A DNA stretch of 64,000 nucleotides, from contig JAACMV010000011.1 of the NCBI GenBank assembly GCA_010909725.1, positions 124,001-188,000 of the forward strand. Direction: 5' to 3'. Positions within the stretch are counted from its first letter, which is position 1. The number at the start of each line of letters is the position of its first letter. Positions 42,255 through 52,995 of the stretch are shown in pieces. A model generated the notes under the pieces. It was not told the origin of the DNA. It was given only the letters and a program-made list of their open reading frames with translations, and did not search any database. A program made the translations under genes and the position numbers. This DNA comes from Picochlorum sp. 'celeri' (taxonomy: Eukaryota > Chlorophyta > Trebouxiophyceae).

Positions 42255-44037
42255 TTATGTGGAGCATGTCCAGAAAGAAACTGTACCGTGTCTATCTGCT
42301 GTCACAAAAGGCTCTGCAGATACAGGGAGCCACGCTGACGCTACAACAGAGTGCTCATGACCCTTTAAAATCTTTGTAGGTCTTGTCATTTCTGATGATG
42401 TAACATTCCATATGAAAATGCTGCCATCCTTTGATCCAGCAGAAATGTATCCTCCAGATGGAGATATGCCAGGCTGTCCAATGGAGTCTACATGCAGATT
42501 GGGGTGACCAAACCGACCAAGAGATTTGAACGTCCTCGTATCAATTAGAGAGACGTAATTATCCTTACCTACTGTGCATGTCAAGTTTGATGTTGTCAGC
42601 GAGTGCATTCCACATATTTCCTTGGATGGATGGGCATCTACCACACGAGCAGGTGATGCACTCTTCTCTCGGACATCCCAGAACCTCAGCCGTCCATCAA
42701 AATGGCATGTCACTATGAGCCCAGCGTCTGAGAGTACATTTATTCGTTTTGCAGTAGAAGTGAATGGTATCGTCCTGCTACAAAGCCCACGATCAAGCTT
42801 CCAAACCTTGATGCTCCTGTCTGTTGCACAAGAAGCAGCCTGCTTCGCATCACTTGGATAGGTCGAGACACCTGTGACTTTGCCCAAATGACCTGTGAGA
42901 GACATATTGATCATTCTAAATGATTTAGCGTCCCACAATCGCACGGCTTGGTGGTCTTCTGCTCCCAAAATAAGCCGAGAGTCAGATGTGACAGCAACAT
43001 CATTCACTGTGGCATGAGATCCTCGTAAACAGGCGGTTTCCTTCAACGATACCGGATCCCAGAGGCGCACAACTTTATCCAATCCGCATGTTGCAAGTAT
43101 CATTCCTAGGTCGCTTGCAATTGCAGTACATCCCCCAGGATGGACCTTTTCAAATCGTGCCTTGACACGCACTGGCACAACATTGCCTTCATCTTCTTCT
43201 CCTGCCTCTGGTGCAATAACCTCGTCTGTTTTCCCCGCAATCTGTTTACTCTTTTGTTTCGCTTCTGCAATGATCTCAGATGCTTGCATTTTCGCGTCCG
43301 CGATCTGCATCACAAAAAGAATGCATACATCCTGTTTCATCTATTACAATTCTGTAAAGACAAGACAAGGAAAGCAAAGCACGTACAATCTTTTCCCGTA
43401 AAACATTCATTTTCTGTGCTTCCTGATCCTTCAAGTGTACAATCCGAGCAATCAGGTCATTATTCTCTACTGTCAATGCTTCCACTTTCTTCAAGGCATC
43501 CTCATCACTCTGAATTCTCCTCGCCATCTCCTCCCCAGACGCACTATTGGCCTCCTGCAACGTCTTCAACTCCTTTCTCAAACCATCTATAGTCTCTTGC
43601 AGATCATCGCGTTTCGACACAACCGTCTGAATTTCATCAATTTGCCGTGAACATGTGTCCCTAACAATATCCAACTGCTCAGCAAGAGCATCCTTCTCGC
43701 TCACAACCTTTTCTTTCTCTTGATACAAGCGAAGCGTTTCCTCCTTCAACTTCTGCACATCTGCCTGAACGGCCTCCTGCGCAGCCTGTGTCGCCAATTG
43801 CCTCCGAGCATCTTGCAAACTCAACGTCAGAGTCTCGTTCTCTGACTGAAACTCTGCCTGAATCTTCTCCAACTGCCGACATTGAATATCGAGCTCTCGA
43901 ACCTTACATAAAAGTTTATAATGCTCCTGAATCACACTATGAAAGACAAGAGACGCATCACGCCGGCGCTGTAATGCGTGTCGAATCTCTTCAGCACGGG
44001 GATTTGTTTGCCCTCCCCCTGTTCCACCAATCTCCAT
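42255..44037 (-). CDS. ATG16: autophagy protein ATG16
   Basis: Scaffold of the ATG12-ATG5 complex that sites LC3/ATG8 lipidation on autophagosome membranes. Exons are 44037-43387 and 43304-42255 (82-bp GTACGT...TGATGCAG intron, phase 0), giving 566 residues. The N-terminus has an amphipathic helix with RAEEIRHALQRRRDASLVFH, in the position of the ATG5-binding region. A coiled coil to about residue 215 ends in VENNDLIARIVHLKDQEAQK, a hallmark of ATG16. Seven WD40 repeats follow from about residue 245. The first ATG in frame with a good context is at 44037. It is divergent from the bestrophin gene. Confidence 0.85.
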
Positions 44038-44379
44038 CGAATTCGCTATGAACCAAGTTCTTCTTGAGATGTAATTACATATAAAGGTTTTACTTAATGG
44101 ATGCAGACGTCGAATTAGGGACACACGGGTGAAATACAATTCAAACGATGCACATGTTTTCTGGGTACCCATCATCCGGATGATTGATCGCCCACTCACC
44201 TTGGGCATGCCTGGATGCTCTTCTGACACCGATACTGCCTTTGCACCGTATTTTAATATGTACATACATACCATGAAATAGAATTTGATTGATACTTTGG
44301 CAATGCTCTTTGGAACATGCCTGTTTCATTTTGAATACAAGACACTGCATGTGAACAACATAGAATAGAATAGAATAGA
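44038..44379. promoter_or_regulatory. divergent spacer with adjacent palindromes
   Basis: Between ATG16 (minus) and the bestrophin-like gene (plus). TGGGTACCCA at 44162-44171 overlaps by one base with ATCATCCGGATGAT at 44171-44184; both are perfect palindromes. The first shares GGGTAC and CCATCA with the 20-bp palindrome at 5798-5817, also in a divergent promoter. A TAGAA repeat (44361-44380) immediately precedes the plus-strand start codon. Confidence 0.45.
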
Positions 44380-45411
44380 ATGAGCTCTCGCCTTGATGAT
44401 AATGATGGGGATACAATTCCATGGTGGCACTTTGACGTGAAATTTCCTGATACAAATGGGAGATACACCAATGCCGATTGGGCGAGGCATCGATCATGGT
44501 TCAGGTATTGGCTGGAGCCTCGAATATTCGTACTCGTTGTTCTCAACATGCTCCCATTTCTTACATGGGTCACCGTGGTGACAGTAGCGCTGACGCTGTA
44601 TTACGAATTAGGGCAGCTTCAGCATGAAAACTGGCTGGTTGTGGTGAGTCGTGATTATAACCAACCATTCATTCTCACATCCTTTGCTCTGGCCTTGTTG
44701 CTGGTGTTTCGAACAAACAGTGCATATGAACGATGGTGGAGTGCTCGGAAGCATTTTGGGCAAATGTATAACGACTGTAGATCAATAGCTCGTTTTACGA
44801 TGAACTGGATTGGTCCAAACAACCCAGTGATTGCTGCAGTAATCATGAGATTGACATCCATGCTTGGTCCAGCATCCTGCTCCTATTTGCAGGGAGATGT
44901 CAGCACGACAAGCATATTCAACCAGCTTGTGGTGCATTCAACCATTACACCGGAAGAATACAACTTGATAGCGTCGAGCGAACAACCACCAATCACAATC
45001 ATGCTCCTGATCTCTGACCTGCTGCAAAAGGCTGGAGATGAGTTGAGAGTCTTTGAGAGGATCACCATCGAGGAGCGACTTGTATCATATCAAATTGAGC
45101 TGGGATGTCTCGAGAGAATTAAAAATCAGCCGATATATATACCATACACAAGGCAAACGAGTAGATTCTTGCTTCTATACATGACATTTCTACCATTCAG
45201 CCTCGTAGCCTATTGTTCCTGGGCAGCCATTGCTGTCGTTCCTTGCCTGGCATTTCTCCTCGTAGGCATTGAAAATATCGGCATCCACGCAGAAAATCCA
45301 ATGGAAACACTTCCTATAGCAGCCCTTGCAGCGTCATCAAAGGCCACAGTTGATATCATTTGGAGAACAGGAGAATCTAAACAGTACAGAGATTTCATAG
45401 CCTCCTTATAA
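44380..45411 (+). CDS. bestrophin-like anion channel (UPF0187/VCCN1 family)
   Basis: 343 residues, single exon. Shows the family marker RNSAYERWWSARKHFGQMYN, after transmembrane helices near LEPRIFVLVVLNMLPFLTWV, and later LLYMTFLPFSLVAYCSWAAI and a C-terminal YRDF motif. The bacterial and plant members (VCCN1) are voltage-dependent chloride channels. VCCN1 sits in the thylakoid and tunes the proton motive force. A transit peptide is not obvious, so a plastid location is an inference. The neighbour on the 3' side is convergent with only 77 bp between stops. Confidence 0.82.
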   Translation: MSSRLDDNDGDTIPWWHFDVKFPDTNGRYTNADWARHRSWFRYWLEPRIFVLVVLNMLPFLTWVTVVTVALTLYYELGQLQHENWLVVVSRDYNQPFILTSFALALLLVFRTNSAYERWWSARKHFGQMYNDCRSIARFTMNWIGPNNPVIAAVIMRLTSMLGPASCSYLQGDVSTTSIFNQLVVHSTITPEEYNLIASSEQPPITIMLLISDLLQKAGDELRVFERITIEERLVSYQIELGCLERIKNQPIYIPYTRQTSRFLLLYMTFLPFSLVAYCSWAAIAVVPCLAFLLVGIENIGIHAENPMETLPIAALAASSKATVDIIWRTGESKQYRDFIASL

Positions 45412-45488
45412 ATCCATGTATACACAATTAAAAATAAATCTACCAATGAGCTGTAGGAAGCGTACGGCGGTGGTCGTCCATGGATGGA

Positions 45489-45872
45489 TTAGTATCCATC
45501 ATCTTGCAATGGTACTGGTATGCTGTCCATAAAACACGTGGATCTATCCTTCAGTTTCCCAGTACGCAGATCAAAGTACACCCCCTCCTTTTCCAACGCA
45601 GTAATCTTCTTCTGAACTTTTTCAGGAATCACATGCGACTCAGTACATTGACTACCCTGAAACCCCCCTATACTGCCGTCATTGGCAATCACTCTATGGC
45701 ATGGCACATCCGGCGCAAATGGATTCCTCCTCAGTGCCTGACCAACCGCCCTCGACAGAGAAACACTCCCTAACGCTTCGGCCACCACCTTGTACGACGA
45801 AACCCTACCTGGACCAATCTTTCGAACCACATCATACACTCTCTGCTGAAATGGAGTGACACTGTTGTCCAT
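45489..45872 (-). CDS. O6-alkylguanine-DNA alkyltransferase-like protein
   Basis: 127 residues from the ATG at 45872. Contains TPFQQRVYDVVRKIGPGRVS, then SRAVGQALRRNPFAPDVPCHRV, with the alkyl-accepting Cys near residue 58 in the PCHRV motif, and SIGGFQGSQC followed by EKVQKKITALEKEGV. It lacks the N-terminal domain of full MGMT, like the short bacterial and archaeal AGT/ATL forms. Cys is present, so this is not the Trp-containing ATL variant. The frame is open for about 180 bases upstream, but that stretch encodes another protein in a different frame. The start lies only 13 bp after the stop of the COA3-like ORF on the same strand. Confidence 0.75.
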   Translation of the reverse strand: MDNSVTPFQQRVYDVVRKIGPGRVSSYKVVAEALGSVSLSRAVGQALRRNPFAPDVPCHRVIANDGSIGGFQGSQCTESHVIPEKVQKKITALEKEGVYFDLRTGKLKDRSTCFMDSIPVPLQDDGY

Positions 45873-45885
45873 AGTATTGCCAGTC

Positions 45886-46089
45886 TCACTCTGAGGATTT
45901 CTTCTTCCTCTTCTCCTTTTCTTGCTTCCTAAACTCTTCAAGGATCTCTCTCTCGAATTCCTTTTCAATGTCATCGCTGCTCGTTCGTCGAATAACGCTA
46001 AAATAACTCCCACCGACAAATGTGACCAACAGTCCAGCAACGAGGACATTCAAACCTCGACCACGCCGACGCACTGATGACGTATTCAT
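45886..46089 (-). CDS. small membrane protein resembling mitochondrial COX assembly factor COA3
   Basis: 67 residues. A basic N-terminus (VRRRGRGL) is followed by one membrane segment, NVLVAGLLVTFVGGSYFSVI, and then a long charged helix rich in Glu and Lys. This topology and pattern match COA3/CCDC56-type proteins of the mitochondrial inner membrane, which stabilise newly made COX1. The match is by architecture and a few residues, so it is tentative. It overlaps the 5' extension of the downstream alkyltransferase frame, and its stop is 13 bp before that ATG. The two may be translated from one mRNA. Confidence 0.55.
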   Translation of the reverse strand: MNTSSVRRRGRGLNVLVAGLLVTFVGGSYFSVIRRTSSDDIEKEFEREILEEFRKQEKEKRKKKSSE

Positions 46090-46276
46090 CCCACTCTATA
46101 GTTCTAATTAAAAAATCAGAGTACAGAGTCGATGCGATCCATAGAAATCGAATAGTCTGCTCACAGTCTCCATGAAATTCTTAAACTCTTTATATACGGA
46201 GTATGGACCCGATTTTCTCATGATATGACCGTGTACAGCTCCAGCAATCTGGATACAAAACTATATACATGTACCA

Positions 46277-47317
46277 ATGAGACTTGTGCTGCCCTGTCGT
46301 GCGTCCCACTACCGTCGTCCTGGTGGTAGATTCATCTCTGCTCTCTACAACGACACTGCTTGGCAATCGTCATCAAGAACTCGGTATTTACGGATACATT
46401 GTCCATCTGAAATACAATCCAAGCAGATCGGGGCCATCGGAAGGGTATTTTCAGTGGGTGATAGGAAGACTAGTGTGAGAGCCAAGGCTACTGTTGCAGC
46501 TGGACAGCAGGGTATGGATCCATGGATTATCGTTGGCAATGGGCGTGTTGGGGCAGCATTTGCTGATATGGGGGATGGGGATGATGTGGTGGTGAAGAGG
46601 GGGGAGGCAATCGTTCCTGATGGGGAGGTGAAGAAGGGTCCTATTGTTGTGTGTACAAGGAATGATGATCTGGAGTCCATTGTTGAGGGCACTCCAGCAG
46701 ATCGACGAGAGGATCTCGTTTTCATTCAGAATGGTATGCTTCAGCCATGGCTGGAGACGAAAGGGTTGGGCGAGAATACGCAGGTTTTGGTGTATTTTGC
46801 TGTTGCAAAAAAGGGTGAGGCCCCTACAGATGGCAAAACGGATACAAATCCGGAAGGGTTGACTGCAGCTTACGGGAAACATGCGGATGCAATTGCGTCT
46901 CGATTGCATGCGGCGGGATTGAGCTGTAAAGTGCTACCAAAGACTGAGTTTCAACAGTCCATGTTGGAAAAGTTGGTGTGGATTTGCAGTTTCATGCTCA
47001 TTGGTGCCAAGCACGGTGGGTGCACTGTTGGAGAGGTGGAATCAAAACACACGGAAGAAGTATCAAATCTGATCAAAGAATTGTATGTCGCTGGATGCGA
47101 TGATTTGGGAATCCCAGTGAATGCAGGAGAGTTGCAGGGCATGGTGGAGAGACTGAATGCGTATGCTCGCTCTGTGTCTCACTTCCCAACTGCTGTCAAG
47201 GAATTTCCATGGAGAAATGGATACTTCCATGGGCTGTCGTCGACAGCCGCGGCGAATGGAGATGCAGACCCTTGCCCATTGCATTCGTCATTGCTCAAAG
47301 AGGTTGGAGCTGTTTGA
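46277..47317 (+). CDS. plastid NAD(P)-binding protein, ketopantoate reductase/6PGDH-like
   Basis: 346 residues, single exon. Residues 1-75 are Arg/Ser-rich with few acids, a plastid transit peptide. The Rossmann-like start PWIIVGNGRVGAAFADMGDG replaces the usual GxGxxG with GNGRVG. It is followed by KKGPIVVCTRNDDLESIVE, RREDLVFIQNGMLQPWLE and the helical C-terminal domain with FQQSMLEKLVWICSFMLIGA. It belongs to a conserved but unassigned plant/algal plastid family related to ketopantoate reductase. Catalysis is not established. The substrate could be a 2-keto acid by family analogy. Confidence 0.7.
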   Translation: MRLVLPCRASHYRRPGGRFISALYNDTAWQSSSRTRYLRIHCPSEIQSKQIGAIGRVFSVGDRKTSVRAKATVAAGQQGMDPWIIVGNGRVGAAFADMGDGDDVVVKRGEAIVPDGEVKKGPIVVCTRNDDLESIVEGTPADRREDLVFIQNGMLQPWLETKGLGENTQVLVYFAVAKKGEAPTDGKTDTNPEGLTAAYGKHADAIASRLHAAGLSCKVLPKTEFQQSMLEKLVWICSFMLIGAKHGGCTVGEVESKHTEEVSNLIKELYVAGCDDLGIPVNAGELQGMVERLNAYARSVSHFPTAVKEFPWRNGYFHGLSSTAAANGDADPCPLHSSLLKEVGAV

Positions 47318-47455
47318 TTTTTTTGTCATCGAAGCAATCGGATTTCATTTAAACGACGCGCATTGGCATATTTTAATACATTAAAAGTTACTTTTAAGAA
47401 AATTAAAAATATATACGCGCCTGAGTTGGCATTATCGCGATCCAAAAGTTCTTTT

Positions 47456-48947
47456 ATGCAAATCCTTCAATGTGTAGGGATGAAATGCCTTGTGGGTGGA
47501 ACGTTTCCGCATAGGGTTCTCCTACCGGATCGGAGGCACTCTTGGACTCATATATATTCAGATGGTGATATAGAGATACATAAAAGATCAAGGCGATGCG
47601 TCATGACAAAGGTGATGGGCTGTGGTCCTTGTCTACACTTGGGAGCCAGTAGGAATCGTCGTCATTCACCAGTAGTTACCAGAGCAACTGTGGGCTGTGA
47701 GGCTTTGATAACCTCATCATGGGGTATGTTGATCTACAAGGTCGTCATGTGCATTTATGTATGGGCTGACAGTGTATGATTGTGGTGCAGGAATCTGGGC
47801 AACATTGGCATGCGTTGGAGCATCTGCATTGCACATTGAACGGTCCAAGTGGGGAAAGGGCTTCAATGCAGCTCTTTTGGCAACTATCTTGGGTCTTGTG
47901 GTGTCAAATCTTAATATTGTTCCTGCCCATGCGCCTCATATTTATGGGGTTGTCAACTCATACTTGCTTCCATTGGCAGTTCCTCTTTTGCTCTTTTCAG
48001 GTAATTTATCACGAGTCTTGTCGACAGGGAGGCTCCTGGGATCCTTTCTGTGCGCCACATTTTCAACTGTCGCTGGAACTATGATTGCGTCCATGCTTGT
48101 GCCATTGACGTCGCTGGGAGCTGATGGGCACATGGTGGCTGCTGCGTTGACTGCCCGTCACATAGGAGGCAGCATCAATTATGTGGCAGTGACTGAACTT
48201 TTAGGGGTCAGTGCAGGCGCTCGAATGGCAGGATTGGCTGCTGACGACGTGATTGTTACACTATATTTTATAGCATTGTACACATTGGCCAAGCGCAGTG
48301 GATCAGGGAAAGAAAATGATGGCGAGCAGCCCTCATCTGTTGCTGATGGTGAGACACAAGCGACAGATCGCATCGCGGATCCAACAATATCAGTCATTGA
48401 TGGAGCAACGGCTATTGGCATCAGTGCGCTTTTATGCGCTGCAGGATCCGCAATTGCACAATCGATAGGATACAAGGGTGGCAGTGTTGCCATCATCACA
48501 TTGCTCACAGTCCTCTTTGCAACATTTGCTCCATCCAGTTTTCTCACGCCTGGCATGATTGCCTCTGGGGAAAGTCTCGGTGCCATTTTACTTCAGATAT
48601 TTTTTGCAAGTGTTGGAGCGAGTGGTTCATTAAGCGTTGTTGTGCAAACAGCCCCATGGCTCTTTGCATGGTCAGCTGTTGCTGTTGCAACACATTTGCT
48701 TGGCGTGCTTGTTTTCGAGAAAATATTTGGCTTTCCTCGTCGAGAAACATGCTTATCATCAAATGCTAATATCGGAGGACCTACAACAGCAGCCGGTATG
48801 GCAGCTGCATTCAATTGGACCGATATGATTGTCCCGTCCATATTGATTGGCATTCTTGGCTACACCATTGGCACACCAATTGGTGTGTTCATGTCTCCCT
48901 GTATCGCAAAAGTCTTTGCATGGCGAATGGGATTGTTTTCTGTGTAA
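47456..48947 (+). CDS. DUF819-family multispanning membrane protein
   Basis: Exons are 47456-47723 and 47791-48947 (67-bp GTATGT...GTGCAG intron, phase 1), giving 474 residues. The first exon carries a Cys/Arg/Ser-rich segment, possibly a plastid transit peptide. About ten hydrophobic segments follow, starting SSWGIWATLACVGASALHIE, with VVNSYLLPLAVPLLLFSGNL, ARHIGGSINYVAVTELLGVS and a Cys-free C-terminal half (LGYTIGTPIGVFMSPCIAKV). This is the DUF819 family of bacteria and plant plastids, predicted transporters with no settled substrate. The start codon is uncertain; upstream in-frame codons exist. Confidence 0.82.
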
Positions 48948-48958
48948 AACTATATATA

Positions 48959-50638
48959 TTATGATGAATATTTCATGGCGTCATCCCACATTCTTTCCAA
49001 CACATCTGCTTCATCAGCCAATGTATTGCCATGCTGCTGTGATGCTGCATATGCTGTTGCTTGTATAGATCCAAGCTCCCTTGTATGTCGATTCAACCTG
49101 TGTTCTACACCACCGTTTTCATTTCTTTCTTCAATATCACTGTATCCTTTAAATGCTTTGGATAAAATCTCCAGGGCTCCATCAGGAGTCGGGTCTGAAA
49201 CATCACACTGCAAACTCTTGAGCACCATGTCCAAGTGCGTCATCCCTTCAGTAGCCATTGCCCGTGTAAAATCTGGCATCGAATCCATATTCCACAAAGA
49301 TGCTGTCATAATAGCATCCAATGCATCCGTAAACTCGGCTCCAACCAAAGACGGTGAGGCAACAGAGCTTTTTTGTAGACGCTTGCTATCAGTATCATCA
49401 TCACGGGGTCTCTGGCACACCTGGCGCACCTCCACCTCGACAGACTGCCCTCGAGCATCGCGTGACATGTACACATTCTCATTATCAATATCTTCAAAAT
49501 CCAACACAGTGGATCCTCTCGAGTCACGAACCATATCATTCAGCGCATTCCGTTCTACCTCCCCCGCAACCATGGTCACTGCAACCCCTCGAGTCCCAAA
49601 TCTCCCAGCCCTCCCAATCCTATGCGCGAGCGTACTTGCATCCGAAGGCAAGTCTATATTTATCACCAAATCTACATTGGGCAAGTCAATCCCACGAGAC
49701 GCCACATCCGTACACACGACAACCCGAATTCTATACTGCCTCAAATCATTCAACATGCCAATGCGCTCAATCTGATCCATATCCGACGAAAGCGATCCAG
49801 CCGCATACCCTAACTCGACCAAATATCTCTCAATCTCATTACATTCCTTCTTCGTCGCACAAAACACAATGCACTGTCGAAACGACACCCGCTCAAACAC
49901 TCGCAGCAACCCATCCATTCTACCCTGTGCTGCTTCATCCACCTCCATACGACAGTGCTTCACACCCAACAACGACGTACTTTTATTCGATACACACACT
50001 TCAAACATATCATTATAATTCATAATTTTCTTCGCACGCTGCAATGTATCATCTTGAAAGGTCGCTGACAACGCCATGACCTGCTTCTCTCGGGGCAACG
50101 CCGCCAGTATTCTCTGAACCGTAGGAAAAAAAGCATTCTCCATCAACCTATCAGCCTCATCCAACACAACCAACTGTATAGACCCTAAGATCAACGACTT
50201 GCGTTCGATCAACGACAGCAACCGCCCCGGTGTCCCCACAACCACATGACACCCCCTCCCCAACAACCGCTCATCCTGAGAGGTTGGCAACCCACCAATA
50301 CACGTCACCACACTCATCCCACACGCCCCAGAAAGATCCATCACCGTATCAGATGCTTGCAACGCAATCTCTCTCGTCGGAGCGATCAATAACACCTGAG
50401 GAATCGACGCTCGAGCATCCACAACCTCTGCCGCTCTGACAGCAAACACAAGCGTCTTCCCAGTCCCAGCCTTCCCTTGTACCACCACATCAACCCCCAA
50501 TCGAGCCAAAGGAATAGATTTCTCTTGTATAGGAGACGGTCGAAAGTATCCTGCTGCTCTCAGGGATTGAACGATACGTTTTGGAATGAACAAGTCGTCA
50601 AACGAGTGAGCTCGCTGGGATTGCACATCCTTGCTCAT
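48959..50638 (-). CDS. DEAD-box RNA helicase, DDX20/Gemin3-like
   Basis: Single exon, 559 residues. All helicase motifs are present: PSPIQEKSIPLA (Q motif), GKAGTGKT, PTREIALQ, TPGRLL, DEADRLM, SAT, VASRGIDL and HRIGRAGRFG. The wording VVVQGKAGTGKTLVFAVRAA is closest to DDX20 (Gemin3), which acts in snRNP assembly with SMN in animals. Other DEAD families (for example eIF4A, DDX46) differ there. The C-terminal 170 residues are variable and polar. Whether this alga has an SMN complex cannot be seen here. The gene is convergent with DUF819 with 11 bp between stops. Confidence 0.88.
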   Translation of the reverse strand: MSKDVQSQRAHSFDDLFIPKRIVQSLRAAGYFRPSPIQEKSIPLARLGVDVVVQGKAGTGKTLVFAVRAAEVVDARASIPQVLLIAPTREIALQASDTVMDLSGACGMSVVTCIGGLPTSQDERLLGRGCHVVVGTPGRLLSLIERKSLILGSIQLVVLDEADRLMENAFFPTVQRILAALPREKQVMALSATFQDDTLQRAKKIMNYNDMFEVCVSNKSTSLLGVKHCRMEVDEAAQGRMDGLLRVFERVSFRQCIVFCATKKECNEIERYLVELGYAAGSLSSDMDQIERIGMLNDLRQYRIRVVVCTDVASRGIDLPNVDLVINIDLPSDASTLAHRIGRAGRFGTRGVAVTMVAGEVERNALNDMVRDSRGSTVLDFEDIDNENVYMSRDARGQSVEVEVRQVCQRPRDDDTDSKRLQKSSVASPSLVGAEFTDALDAIMTASLWNMDSMPDFTRAMATEGMTHLDMVLKSLQCDVSDPTPDGALEILSKAFKGYSDIEERNENGGVEHRLNRHTRELGSIQATAYAASQQHGNTLADEADVLERMWDDAMKYSS

Positions 50639-50901
50639 GGATGAATCCCTCTTTATTTGTTGTTTTAAAATAGGAATAGTTCATACGTCCATCAGCATGC
50701 AGTATGGAATGCCTGTATGCAGGCAGTCTCCGTAAATCGAACATTTAAATAATATCAAAACCGATGAACCCGTCTTCATTTTTTCACGCCACCTTCTGCC
50801 AAGTCACGTTGTGTTGCATATCTCGGCAATACTTTTTTTTTTCATATTGGTCACACCCTTCTTTGCGGTGCTGAAAATCCTAGGTTTCAACGAGGGTGGC
50901 A

Positions 50902-51780
50902 ATGCCTTCCGGTGATATTCCTTTACAACGGGTATTGGACGAGAAAAGGTAAACAATTGTACTCGTACGTGTATCAATTCTTCAATGTCATTTGACTTAG
51001 TCTCTGTTGTGTCTCTTTCGCAGGTCGAGGTTGGAGGAAGTTGTGTCAGAGTCAGGGCTGGGGAGAACCTGGTTGGAACCTTGTGCCAGAACAAGCAATG
51101 GGACGTCTTCCTTTCTCAAACAACTTGAATCTAGGGTGAATCAGGATGCGTTTTTGGACATGTTGCACACAGATGGTGACGGCACATGCGTGCCTGATGG
51201 AGATGAGAGGACTGCCAGTACCTGCTCAGGAAGTGATGTGTTGTCATCCGAGTGGTGGTTGGCTGACGCTCCCTCTAGCTCTGATGTAGAGAATGGGTCT
51301 GTAAAATATACTAATGATAATAATACAGAGCAAGGTCGCGAGTATACTGGTAGCAATGATGACGGAGAGGCCAATACCTTGGCAGAGTATCCCAAGTACC
51401 ATGAGAAGAGCGATACTCTCGTCGATCATGACACGTCATTCGATACACAAAAGGCTGATGAGGAAAGCCTTGGGTATGTATTCGTTGAACACCAGGATGC
51501 TGTTGATGCCATGGCTGAATTCCTGGCAGCATACCTGGTCACACTGCCTGAAGCCAAGACAATGGATGCCATACAATTACAAACAGTCGTAAAGAATTCT
51601 CTGAGAGAGATGAGGTCATCGACAAGGTTGCATACAGTCATGGCATGGGGGCAGATGTTTGTCAAAACAGCAGCAGTTGGATGTGGGAGTCTGGCAGCTG
51701 CGTATTCAAACCCTTGGGCTGTCAGGGCTATATTAAAAGCTATCTATACCTGTTTCCGATTTTCACAAGCATTTTGGTAG
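50902..51780 (+). CDS. conserved plant-type protein of unknown function
   Basis: Exons are 50902-50948 and 51024-51780 (75-bp GTAAAC...TTTCGCAG intron, phase 2), giving 267 residues. The middle is Ser/Asp/Asn-rich. The last 100 residues are globular: EHQDAVDAMAEFLAAYLVTL, then LQTVVKNSLREMRSSTRLHT, then a hydrophobic segment AWGQMFVKTAAVGCGSLAAA and AVRAILKAIYTCFRFSQAFW. This block recalls a plant family with DAVxAxAxFxAAYL and LQxALxxxF motifs of unknown function. A peripheral or single-pass membrane association is possible. Spliced start and family match support a real gene. Confidence 0.65.
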
Positions 51781-52062
51781 AAGAAGAGAAGCAACAAGCA
51801 ATTGTATACTACCTGTATATGTTTTCAAACCATGTGGTGGTGTTGTACAGTACAATGTATGTAGATCATGGGCTGCTGCTGGTAGTAGTAGAAGTACTAG
51901 TCGTGGACACAAGAGATGCTGCTCTTACCATGGATGGACTACAATGTACCACGTATTATTATTAACATGTAAGATAATTGTAATTTTCAGAGAGATTATC
52001 TTGTGGTGAGCCAATCTGTGTATCTTTTTTTAAGAGAGAATTCACACGCATTTGTTTTTTTC

Positions 52063-52995
52063 ATGGGGTTCAATTCGACCCGACCATTCCTTCGACACGC
52101 TCATCAACAGATTGCTGCATTGGTATTTACTAAACATTCAAATCAGACACGTGTGTGCTCCAGTATGGCTGCGGATGGCTGTGTTAGAATTTCTGTAGGT
52201 CAAATGTGTGTGACAAACAATGTGGAAGAGAATATTGATCATTGCGATCGATTGGCCGCGGAAGCTTCATCATGTGGGTCATCGATGTTGTTTTTACCTG
52301 AATGTGCGGTATTTATGGGGAAAAAGTACACAGAGTCGGTTGCTATGGCTGAGCCTCTGGATGGCCCTTTGATGGGGCGGTTGAGGGATGTGTCCAAAAA
52401 GAATAATCTATGGCTATCGGTCGGTGGGTTTCAGGAGGCGTGTGACGAGCAAGGAAAGATATACAATACGCATGTGATTATAGATAATGAAGGGGCTCTG
52501 GTGGCGAGGTATAGAAAGATGCATCTGTTTGATGTCGACCTGCCTGACAAGGGTGTCACGCTGACGGAGAGTTTGTTTACAAAGGCTGGTGAGGAGCTGG
52601 CGGTGTGTCCGTCTCCTGCAGGGTGTCTGGGTCTGAGTGTATGTTACGATCTCAGGTTTCCATACCTGTATCAGAAACTCAGATATGATATGGGGGCAGA
52701 GGTGTTGCTGATTCCAGCAGCGTTTACAGTGCCCACAGGGAGGGCGCACTGGGAGGTGTTATTGCGGGCGCGGGCGATTGAGACGCAGACATATGTTATT
52801 GCTGCTGCCCAGTGGGGGCGTCATCATGAGAAGAGAGAATCTTGGGGGCATTCCATGGTGATTGATCCAATGGGGCATGTTGTGGCTTGTTTGGAGCAGG
52901 GTACTGGGTTAATAACAGCAGATATTGATTTGGGGTTGGTGAGAGAGACGAGAGAGCGCATGCCCATGGATGCGCATAGACGGGTGATGATGTGA
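52063..52995 (+). CDS. NIT1-type nitrilase-family amidase
   Basis: 310 residues, single exon. The nitrilase-fold triad is present: LPECAVFMG (Glu), YRKMHLFDVDLP (Lys) and SVCYDLRFPYLYQKLR (Cys). The motif context matches NIT1, which hydrolyses deaminated glutathione as metabolite repair, more than auxin-forming nitrilases. The first 33 residues are basic with few acids, so an organellar form could start at 52063 and a cytosolic one at the internal ATG at 52165. In animals NIT1 is fused to or paired with Fhit; no Fhit domain is seen here. Confidence 0.87.
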   Translation: MGFNSTRPFLRHAHQQIAALVFTKHSNQTRVCSSMAADGCVRISVGQMCVTNNVEENIDHCDRLAAEASSCGSSMLFLPECAVFMGKKYTESVAMAEPLDGPLMGRLRDVSKKNNLWLSVGGFQEACDEQGKIYNTHVIIDNEGALVARYRKMHLFDVDLPDKGVTLTESLFTKAGEELAVCPSPAGCLGLSVCYDLRFPYLYQKLRYDMGAEVLLIPAAFTVPTGRAHWEVLLRARAIETQTYVIAAAQWGRHHEKRESWGHSMVIDPMGHVVACLEQGTGLITADIDLGLVRETRERMPMDAHRRVMM

